From Acidimicrobiales bacterium (lineage in GTDB: Bacteria; Actinomycetota; Acidimicrobiia; Acidimicrobiales; JAKAVM01), in NCBI GenBank assembly GCA_027451785.1, contig DAIDIS010000052.1:1-6035 (forward strand): a stretch of DNA of 6,035 bases. The letters are read 5' to 3'. How positions within the stretch are numbered: position 1 is the first letter of the stretch; each line of letters begins with the position of its first letter. The position numbers and the translations under genes were made by a program. The notes under the pieces were generated by a model. The model was not told the origin of the DNA, made no database searches, and worked only from the letters and a program-made list of their open reading frames with translations. Positions 1-4,917 of this stretch are shown here, piece after piece.

Positions 1-315
1 TCCGGCAACGCCTGGGCTGGTTCCCAAGTTGATTGACAAGGCTGCCACTACACCCAGTGCAATCTGGAAAAATGAAAACCTTGCACTCAGTTTGTCCAGC
101 CTGCCAGTCAGGTAGTTGCGGTAGTCGCGGGCGGCGCAGGAAAACATGACCAAGCCGCAGGCAACCGCCACCGCCAGGTTCGCCCAGCGGAATGGGGCTT
201 GCCTATAGAAGATGAAAGCCAGGTAGTAGACCGGTGTAAGAAGGTAGCTCGTCTTGATGATCCTGGAGACGATCCTCATTACAAGGCCGTTGCCCTGCTT
301 CTCCTTGAAATGCAT
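1..315 (-). CDS. Unrecognised multi-pass membrane protein, 5' part (runs off the left edge)
   Basis: On the minus strand an ATG at 315 opens a frame of 105 codons with no stop to base 1, so only the N-terminal part is present. The start is supported by a G-rich Shine-Dalgarno-like run (AGGGGGG) ending five bases before the ATG; a second in-frame ATG lies at codon 13. The product has a short basic N-terminus, then three hydrophobic stretches at about residues 24-37, 44-61 and 80-98, separated by charged segments (for example a DYRNY region near 64-68 and GRLDKLSAR near 71-79). This looks like an integral membrane protein with at least three membrane segments. No catalytic or family motif is visible and I do not recognise the family. 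It is transcribed divergently from the sigma-factor gene. Coding status is inferred from the open frame, the ribosome site and the hydrophobic periodicity. Confidence 0.6.
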   Translation of the reverse strand, partial: MHFKEKQGNGLVMRIVSRIIKTSYLLTPVYYLAFIFYRQAPFRWANLAVAVACGLVMFSCAARDYRNYLTGRLDKLSARFSFFQIALGVVAALSINLGTSPGVAG

Positions 316-494
316 CCGGTCCCCCCTAGATCCCGGAGCGGCTCCGACGTACCTCGGGTGCGTGAAAGTACCCGTCGTCTTGCTTTTCGTGCTCAATTAT
401 CGAGTGTAGGGAAGGGTCGCATAAATATCTATAGGTATTTGCGAATATAGAGATGCAAAGTTCTCAAGTGTCGCACCGATAGTAAGGTTATTGG
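316..494. promoter_or_regulatory. Divergent intergenic region, presumed promoters of the membrane-protein gene and the sigR operon
   Basis: This 179-bp stretch separates two divergently oriented starts, so promoters for both directions are expected here. It contains an A+T-rich patch at about 420-450 that stands out from the G+C-rich surroundings. A GGGAAG hexamer at 409-414 resembles the -35 element (GGGAAT type) of SigR/SigH-class promoters. The best -10 match is only GTA at 435-437, with a spacer of about 20 bases, longer than the usual 18-19. Autoregulation by SigR is therefore possible but not shown. I could not place a convincing promoter for the minus-strand gene. Confidence 0.4.
423..440. 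repeat. 18-bp near-perfect palindrome, possible operator
   Basis: The sequence AAATATCTATAGGTATTT is an inverted repeat with adjoining 9-bp half-sites: the left half matches the reverse complement of the right at eight of nine positions. It lies 54 bases upstream of the sigR start codon, inside the A+T-rich patch. A dyad of this size and position could bind a dimeric regulator, but low complexity raises the odds of a chance match. No regulator is identified. Confidence 0.3.
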
Positions 495-1073
495 GTGGCC
501 GACCAAGAGCGTTTCGTCCAACAGGCAATGGAGTATATGCCAGCCTTGTACTCGGCGGCACTGCGGATGACTCGAAACCCTTCGGACGCAGAGGACTTGG
601 TCCAAGAGACCTATCTCAGGGCATATCGAGCATTTGAGGGCTTCCAAGAGGGAACGAACTTGAAGGCCTGGCTTTATCGCATCCTAACCAATACATTCAT
701 CAACTCATATAGGGCCAAGCAGAGGCGGCCTGAAATTGCCGATGTCGAGGATGTAGAAGACCTTTACCTTTACCACCGGATTGGTGGCCAACAGGGATTC
801 CGGTTGGGCCGAAGCGCCGAGGACGAAGTTTTGGATCTCTTCACCGACGACGAGGTCAAGGCCGCAATCGAGACGCTTCCCGATGCGTTTCGGATCGCTG
901 TCATTTTGGCGGACGTCGAAGGTTTCTCGTACAAGGAAATCTCGGAGATCACCGATGTCCCAGTGGGTACAGTGATGAGCAGAATCCATCGTGGAAGAAG
1001 AGCGCTTCAAAAAGCGTTAGGAGAGTATGGGCTTGAAAAAGGCCTTGTTGGAGGCCAAGCCGGAGATGCCTGA
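495..1073 (+). CDS. sigR: SigR/SigH-like ECF RNA polymerase sigma factor
   Basis: This 192-residue protein is an extracytoplasmic-function sigma factor, which directs RNA polymerase to stress promoters. Region 2 spans roughly residues 12-78 and carries the typical helices, with DAEDLVQET at 31-39 and LKAWLYRILTNTFINSYR at 56-73. Region 4 spans roughly 118-175, with the helix-turn-helix FSYKEISEITDVPVGTVMSR at 144-163 followed by a basic IHRGRRAL. The region 2 sequence closely resembles actinobacterial SigR (Streptomyces) and SigH (Mycobacterium), which control thiol-oxidative stress genes. The GTG at 495 is the first possible start, because an in-frame stop lies at 483-485; AAGG at 484-487 is a weak ribosome site. 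An RsrA-like anti-sigma gene follows after 30 bases, supporting the SigR assignment over other ECF groups. The exact orthology label (sigR or sigH) is by resemblance. Confidence 0.9.
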   Translation: MADQERFVQQAMEYMPALYSAALRMTRNPSDAEDLVQETYLRAYRAFEGFQEGTNLKAWLYRILTNTFINSYRAKQRRPEIADVEDVEDLYLYHRIGGQQGFRLGRSAEDEVLDLFTDDEVKAAIETLPDAFRIAVILADVEGFSYKEISEITDVPVGTVMSRIHRGRRALQKALGEYGLEKGLVGGQAGDA

Positions 1074-1088
1074 GATGTGCCCGGTCCA

Positions 1089-1094
1089 GGAGGA
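1089..1094 (+). promoter_or_regulatory. Ribosome binding site deciding the rsrA TTG start
   Basis: AGGAGG lies nine bases before the TTG at 1104. It supports this rare start codon; no ATG or GTG start in this frame is better placed. It is much stronger than the site in front of sigR, which would favour making the anti-sigma factor in at least equal amounts to the sigma factor (inference). Confidence 0.7.
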
Positions 1095-1103
1095 AGGTAG
1101 ACG

Positions 1104-1361
1104 TTGAGCGAAGAGTGTACGGGCTCCGGATCTGAATGTGACGAAGCGATTAAGCGCCTCTATTACTACCTAGACGGTGAGCTGACGGATGCCAGGCGCT
1201 TGGAGATCAGCTCCCATCTTGATGACTGTGGGCATTGTTTGGACGCTTACGATTTCGAGGCGGACTTGAGGAAGCTGATCGCCAACAAATGTAAGGACGT
1301 AGTTCCTGGAGGGCTCAAAGAGCGAATCGCGGATGCAATCCGGCATGACTCAATCGACTGA
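1104..1361 (+). CDS. rsrA: RsrA-like zinc-binding anti-sigma factor (mycothiol-system type)
   Basis: This 85-residue protein is expected to bind and inhibit the SigR-like factor encoded just upstream, and to release it when its thiols are oxidised. The zinc-binding anti-sigma signature is complete: H38-x3-C42-x2-C45 in HLDDCGHC, with an upstream C12. These correspond to the Cys11, His37, Cys41 and Cys44 set of Streptomyces RsrA, in which a disulfide ejects zinc. Two further cysteines (C5 and C63) are present. The segment LYYYLDGEL at 19-27 is typical of the family. The start is a TTG at 1104, preceded by a strong AGGAGG at 1089-1094 with nine bases of spacing. The protein is cytoplasmic: no membrane segment is seen. 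Its 3' end overlaps the longest frame of the next gene by 29 bases, suggesting translational coupling. Confidence 0.9.
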   Translation: MSEECTGSGSECDEAIKRLYYYLDGELTDARRLEISSHLDDCGHCLDAYDFEADLRKLIANKCKDVVPGGLKERIADAIRHDSID

Positions 1362-2511
1362 GAACACCGGAAAGGTGGAGAGTCTGTCGAAGGGAGTGGG
1401 TTCCCATCAAGGTGGAGGGTCGGCGGTGTCTTGGGGGGTTGCAAGATCTGTGGCGTCTCGAGTCTCCAGCCTCGGTCCATTGCGCTGGTACGACCAGACG
1501 GCCCTATCGAATGATTTTGCGGAGCTGACCGAAATTGCTCAAGAGCGGGTTGAGCGCTCCACTGGGCTCGTGGTGCCTTCCGAAGTCGCAAACTCCATCG
1601 TGACGGATCGCGCTGGGTGGGTAAATGCCAACCTGCGTTCTCTTGAGAGGCTTTTGGATCCTCTGTTGGTGTCGATTGGGTCTCCAGGCGGCCAAGCTTT
1701 ATTGGGACCTATCAGTAAAGTGATTGCGGGTGCGGAGCTAGGGACACTTCTCGGTTGGATGGCTACAAGGGTGCTTGGTCAGTATGACCTTATGTATGTT
1801 GCCGACGATTTAGCGCAGTCGTCGCTCGGCAGTGGGGACGCGGTCTACTTTGTCGGCCCGAACATCGTCGAGATGGAGAGGAAATTCGGCTTCCCGCCTC
1901 GACAGTTCCGCCTTTGGATTGCGATTCACGAGCTGACCCATAGGGCACAATTTTGCGCCGTTCCTTGGATGCGCGAACACTTTGTCGCCCTCGTTACCGA
2001 GACGATGAAACTCACTACCCCGGACCCCGCAAGGATGACGGAAACTCTCAAGAAGCTTGCAACTATGGTTCGCGAGGGAAAGAACCCGCTTGCCGAGGAG
2101 AGCGGAATAATAGGAATGATGCTTGGTCCCGAGGCCAAGGCATTGGTCTCGCGAATTCAAGGCCTCATGAGTCTCCTGGAAGGTCACGGGAACGTGGTTA
2201 TGGATAGGGCTGCGACCGACCTCATCCCATTGGGTCCGCAGTTCTCTAAGACTCTTTCTGCGAGGAGGCGCAACAAGTCTTTCCCTGCAAAGATCGTCTC
2301 GCAGCTCGTGGGTATGGACGCCAAGATGCGCCAATACACCAATGGGGCCAAATTTATTGAGGAGGTCGAGAGGCAGGGGGGAAGGGAGCTTTTTGATCTT
2401 GCTTGGAGGGGACCGGAGTGGCTCCCATCTCTCGAAGAGATCAAGAACTCGGCATCTTGGGTTTCGCGCGTTACCGGCGAATCCGCACCCGAGGCCCCAC
2501 AGTCCGTCTAA
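1333..2511 (+). CDS. DUF2342-family zinc-dependent metalloprotease-like protein ('coenzyme F420 biosynthesis-associated' family)
   Basis: The 392-residue frame matches by recognition an actinobacterial family often named zinc-dependent metalloprotease or F420-biosynthesis-associated protein; its substrate is unknown. A gluzincin-type HExxH motif is present as HELTHRAQF (H199, E200, H203). A later conserved block, LLEGHGNVVMD, offers E283 as a plausible third zinc ligand (inference from the motif pattern). The upstream segment VYFVGPNIVEMERKFGFP is also family-like. I see no signal peptide or clear membrane helix, so it is probably cytoplasmic. The start is uncertain. ATG 1333 (or 1345) lacks a good ribosome site and gives about 31 low-complexity residues before the conserved region. 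GTG 1426, giving 361 residues and starting VSWGVARS, has GGAGG at 1414-1418 seven bases away and may be the real start. In mycobacteria the homologue sits next to tilS and hpt, as here. Confidence 0.85.
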   Translation: MQSGMTQSTENTGKVESLSKGVGSHQGGGSAVSWGVARSVASRVSSLGPLRWYDQTALSNDFAELTEIAQERVERSTGLVVPSEVANSIVTDRAGWVNANLRSLERLLDPLLVSIGSPGGQALLGPISKVIAGAELGTLLGWMATRVLGQYDLMYVADDLAQSSLGSGDAVYFVGPNIVEMERKFGFPPRQFRLWIAIHELTHRAQFCAVPWMREHFVALVTETMKLTTPDPARMTETLKKLATMVREGKNPLAEESGIIGMMLGPEAKALVSRIQGLMSLLEGHGNVVMDRAATDLIPLGPQFSKTLSARRRNKSFPAKIVSQLVGMDAKMRQYTNGAKFIEEVERQGGRELFDLAWRGPEWLPSLEEIKNSASWVSRVTGESAPEAPQSV

Positions 2512-2539
2512 GTCTTCCAATCCCGCAAGTGACCAATAG

Positions 2540-3598
2540 ATGATTCCAGAGAGCGGCCACTTGGGAAGTTCTAGTGCGCCTCGATCAACGAGAAACGCCT
2601 TCCGTCCATCTGATGCACCGGTTGAGGATTGGCGAAATTTAGCTGCGGAACTGTCGTCCAGGTGTCCAGACCTCTGGGAATTGGTCCGAGGGGCAGACGG
2701 GACAGGGGGCGGCCGAGACGTGCATATTGCGGTCTCGGGCGGGCCGGACTCTACGGCGCTTTTGATACTTGCGACTTTCGTTGCTGAGGACCCTGGTGTG
2801 GTTGTAGCCCATCACGTAGATCATGGAATTCGCGAAGGTTCGGGCGCTGAGGCGGCAATCGTGTTTGAATCCGCTTCAGCCTTTGGAGCGCGATTCGAGA
2901 GTCATAAAGTCGACGTGCCTCCGGGACCCAATCTCGAAGCGCGGCTGCGGGAGGCAAGGCTTTCGGTCTTGCCGAAAGGCGTAGCGACCGGTCATACCGC
3001 CGACGACCAAGCGGAGACTGTCATCTTAAACCTCATGAGAGGCTCAGGGACGGACGGCCTCTCGGGCATGAAGCGGAGCACTGCGAAACCACTTCTTCCG
3101 CTCCGTCGGCACGAAGCACGCTCGCTTTGCCGGGCAGTGGGCATCTCGACCATCGAGGACCCGTCCAATTCCGACTTGGGTTACCGCAGGAACCAGGTCA
3201 GACACAGGGTCCTGCCGCTATTGAGCGAGGTGGCAGAGCGAGATCTGGTACCCGTCTTGGCTCGCCAATGCGAGTACATGGCAGCAGAGGCTGGATACTT
3301 GAATGACGCCTCGTTGTCCATCGACGCCTGCTCCGCGCGGCAGGTGCGGGAAGCACCGCCGGCCTTGGCCCGTAGAGCCGTCAGGGCTTGGCTCGCGTCG
3401 GCATTGGGTAGACCGGCCAGCTCCGCCGAAGTCGAGAGGGTCATGGCGGTGGCTCGCAATGAGGCGACTGGGTGTGAGCTCGAAGGGGGCTACTCGGTTA
3501 GGCGTTCTGGCGGTCACATGCGCATAATTACTCCAGCCCAAAGCGGCCGAGCAGGCAGTACCGCCAGCGCTCATCCCGGCAAGCGGGGTGAAGCTTGA
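2540..3598 (+). CDS. tilS: tRNA(Ile)-lysidine synthetase TilS
   Basis: TilS attaches lysine to C34 of the tRNA-Ile with a CAU anticodon using ATP, so that the tRNA reads AUA and is charged with isoleucine; it acts in the cytoplasm. The N-type PP-loop is clear as SGGPDS at residues 66-71. Further family motifs are HVDHGIR at about 92-98, GHTADDQAET at 151-160 with LMRGSGTDGLSGM just after, and DPSNSDLGYRRNQVRHRVLP around 206-225. The 352 residues are shorter than the E. coli enzyme (about 430), consistent with the compact actinobacterial form lacking most of the C-terminal region. The ~60 residues before the PP-loop are longer than usual and Ser/Arg-rich. No strong ribosome site precedes the ATG at 2540, so the true start could be further in. 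It follows the metalloprotease gene by 28 bases, and its stop lies just before the hpt ribosome site. Confidence 0.93.
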   Translation: MIPESGHLGSSSAPRSTRNAFRPSDAPVEDWRNLAAELSSRCPDLWELVRGADGTGGGRDVHIAVSGGPDSTALLILATFVAEDPGVVVAHHVDHGIREGSGAEAAIVFESASAFGARFESHKVDVPPGPNLEARLREARLSVLPKGVATGHTADDQAETVILNLMRGSGTDGLSGMKRSTAKPLLPLRRHEARSLCRAVGISTIEDPSNSDLGYRRNQVRHRVLPLLSEVAERDLVPVLARQCEYMAAEAGYLNDASLSIDACSARQVREAPPALARRAVRAWLASALGRPASSAEVERVMAVARNEATGCELEGGYSVRRSGGHMRIITPAQSGRAGSTASAHPGKRGEA

Positions 3599-3604
3599 AG
3601 GAGG
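3598..3604 (+). promoter_or_regulatory. Ribosome binding site deciding the hpt TTG start
   Basis: AAGGAGG begins on the last base of the tilS TGA and ends seven bases before the TTG at 3612. It lies downstream of the possible GTG start at 3588, which would put it inside the coding sequence. This argues for the TTG as the real hpt start. Confidence 0.75.
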
Positions 3605-3611
3605 AGTCATC

Positions 3612-4154
3612 TTGAACGTTCTCGGATTGAACGACCCGAAACTGGGTGAGGTGGTGGTTTCCGAGCAAGAGCTGCAATCCCGGATTTCTCAACTGGGCAA
3701 GGAGCTTGAGGCCGACTATGCCGACAGGCCTCCGCTTCTGGTGGGGGTGCTGAAGGGGGCTTTCATGTTCATGACCGACTTAGCGAGAGCAGTCGGTCTG
3801 CCCGTTGAGCTGGACTTCATGGCGGTGGCTTCTTATGGCAGTGCCACCAAAACAAGCGGAATAGTCCGCATGGTGAAAGACCTCGACCTCGACATTTCGG
3901 GCCGCCACGTTGTCGTCGTCGAGGATATTGTCGACTCGGGGCTTACCCTTTCTTTTCTCAAGCGCAACCTTCTGTCCAGGGAGCCGGCGTCGCTCGAAGT
4001 CTGTGCGCTCCTGGTAAAGGAGGGTTTGCAGAAGGCAAAGCTGGACCTCAAGTACGTAGGGTTTAAAATTCCTCCTACGTTCGTCGTCGGATACGGGCTG
4101 GATGTGGACGAGAAGTACCGAAACCTCCCGATGATCTGCACCTATAAGGCCTGA
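3612..4154 (+). CDS. hpt: Hypoxanthine phosphoribosyltransferase
   Basis: This enzyme salvages hypoxanthine (and usually guanine) by transfer to PRPP, yielding IMP or GMP. The PRPP-binding signature VVVVEDIVDSGLTL is at residues 100-113, with the acidic pair E104-D105 and the phosphate loop D108-SGLT. The N-terminal LVGVLKGAFMF (43-53) carries the family's conserved Lys-Gly, and ASYGSATKTSG (73-83) is the flexible loop. The C-terminal VVGYGLDVDEKYRNLP contains the usual purine-side and Mg-binding block. The chosen TTG gives 180 residues, near the usual bacterial length; starting at GTG 3588 would add eight residues that overlap tilS and encode the ribosome site. The tilS-hpt pairing is widespread in bacteria. 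The frame stays open for 32 codons after the TGA (see the repeat downstream). Confidence 0.95.
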   Translation: MNVLGLNDPKLGEVVVSEQELQSRISQLGKELEADYADRPPLLVGVLKGAFMFMTDLARAVGLPVELDFMAVASYGSATKTSGIVRMVKDLDLDISGRHVVVVEDIVDSGLTLSFLKRNLLSREPASLEVCALLVKEGLQKAKLDLKYVGFKIPPTFVVGYGLDVDEKYRNLPMICTYKA

Positions 4155-4160
4155 AGTTTC

Positions 4161-4253
4161 GTGCAGATACGGCGAGAGCACGTCAGGATTGTGGGCGTGA
4201 GGATCGAGGACGTCAGGATATGGAATCGAGGAGTCGGTGAGCAAAGCCCCTAA
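4161..4253 (+). other. Possible small ORF or hpt 3' extension (30 codons) with Val-Arg-Ile repeats
   Basis: After the hpt TGA the same frame continues open to a TAA at 4251-4253, inside the start of folE. A GTG at 4161 could begin a 30-residue peptide containing VRIVGVRIEDVRI. The three Val-Arg-Ile units are coded by different synonymous codons (Val GTC/GTG/GTC; Ile ATT/ATC/ATA). Only weak AAGG-type sequence precedes the GTG. It may be a leader coupled to folE, a remnant of a longer hpt, or not coding at all. Confidence 0.2.
4181..4219 (+). repeat. Three 9-bp direct repeats CGT(C/G)AGGAT at exact 15-bp spacing
   Basis: Copies start at 4181, 4196 and 4211: CGTCAGGAT, CGTGAGGAT and CGTCAGGAT, separated by six-base spacers that differ. 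They fill the middle of the 82-bp gap between hpt and folE. The 15-bp spacing is a multiple of three, so they could be a coding repeat; they could also be binding iterons, or slippage products. No hairpin is formed by the repeats themselves. Confidence 0.65.
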
Positions 4254-4287
4254 CGTTGAGGCGCCGTTGAGCAAAGCACCAGACATT
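4228..4287 (+). repeat. Imperfect 30-bp tandem duplication including the folE ribosome site and start codon
   Basis: Bases 4228-4257 and 4258-4287 match at 23 of 30 positions, with ten consecutive identical bases (TGAGCAAAGC). Each copy has GAGG, five intervening bases, then a start-type codon (GTG 4237, TTG 4267) followed by AGC AAA GC. In the protein this appears as two decapeptides, MSKAPNVEAP and LSKAPDIEAA. Either start could be used. Confidence 0.7.
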
Positions 4288-4851
4288 GAAGCGGCTTCAA
4301 AGGCTGTGAGGGATTTGCTCGGGGCAATCGGAGAGGATCTTGGACGCCAGGGGATTGAACGAACGCCCGAGAGGGTTTCGGAGATGCTTGCTGAGCTGAC
4401 GGCCGGTCAGTGGACCGACCCGGCGGAGCACCTATCGGTAACGTTCGATGCAGGGCATGACGAGATGATCATGGTAAAGGACATCCCGTTCTATTCGATG
4501 TGCGAGCACCATCTAATGCCATTCATCGGCTCGGCCCACGTCGCATATATCCCGGCCAGCGATGGAAAGATTACGGGCCTATCCAAGATTGCCAGGATGG
4601 TTGAGGGGTATGCACGCCGTCTCCAGGTTCAAGAACGCCTGACGACGCAGGTGGCAGACGCTCTTGATGGGGTTCTGTCGCCCAGGGGGGTCCTGGTGGT
4701 AATTGAGGCTGAACATCTTTGTATGTCGATGCGTGGCGTGAACAAACCGGGTTCCAAGACAGTCACCTCAGCGGTGCGAGGGCTGTTCAGGAGCGATAGT
4801 GCCACTCGGGCAGAGGCGATGAGCTTCATAGGGCCGAGGCTTGTTCGTTAG
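4237..4851 (+). CDS. folE: GTP cyclohydrolase I (FolE, type IA)
   Basis: FolE converts GTP to 7,8-dihydroneopterin triphosphate, the first step of folate synthesis. It belongs to the zinc-dependent T-fold enzymes, which form decamers. The zinc site is intact: C89 and H92 in MCEHHLMPF and C162 in HLCMSMRG, with H91 and H160 as the expected catalytic histidines. Other hallmarks are the GLSKIARMVEGYARRLQVQE block at 114-133 and the C-terminal RGVNKPGSKTVTSAVRGLF. With GTG 4237 as start the protein has 204 residues, normal for bacteria; TTG 4267 would give 194. The first 20 residues are a duplicated, Ala/Pro-rich segment unlikely to be catalytic. The gene lies 82 bases after hpt. In many actinobacteria ftsH separates these two genes; here it does not. 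FolP follows 66 bases downstream. Confidence 0.96.
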   Translation: MSKAPNVEAPLSKAPDIEAASKAVRDLLGAIGEDLGRQGIERTPERVSEMLAELTAGQWTDPAEHLSVTFDAGHDEMIMVKDIPFYSMCEHHLMPFIGSAHVAYIPASDGKITGLSKIARMVEGYARRLQVQERLTTQVADALDGVLSPRGVLVVIEAEHLCMSMRGVNKPGSKTVTSAVRGLFRSDSATRAEAMSFIGPRLVR

Positions 4852-4917
4852 CTTGTACTTCCTACGGCAATTTTCTGGGCCACGGGCGGTCATCTGTCTG
4901 CCCTGGCGACTTGTCGG

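Noticed and set aside
409..437. GGGAAG...GTA as a definite autoregulated SigR promoter
   Set aside because: The -10 match is poor and the spacer about 20 bases; kept only as a possibility in the intergenic entry.
199..450. 83-codon plus-strand ORF
   Set aside because: It is antisense to the better supported minus-strand membrane gene, and its product has no recognisable domain or hydrophobic pattern.
1810..2520. 236-codon minus-strand ORF opposite the metalloprotease-like gene
   Set aside because: It is fully antisense to a gene with the HExxH motif and family resemblance. Its translation is rich in Arg, Pro and Cys without motifs, typical of a shadow frame in G+C-rich DNA.
3218..3610. 130-codon minus-strand ORF opposite the 3' part of tilS
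   Set aside because: Antisense to conserved TilS sequence, no motif and no convincing ribosome site.
4155..4236. Intrinsic terminator between hpt and folE
   Set aside because: No stem followed by a T-run is visible; the gap is dominated by direct repeats rather than inverted ones.
3780..4286. 168-codon minus-strand ORF across hpt, the gap and the folE start
   Set aside because: It crosses two well supported genes in antisense. Its repeated PDVL-like peptide merely reflects the 15-bp DNA repeats.
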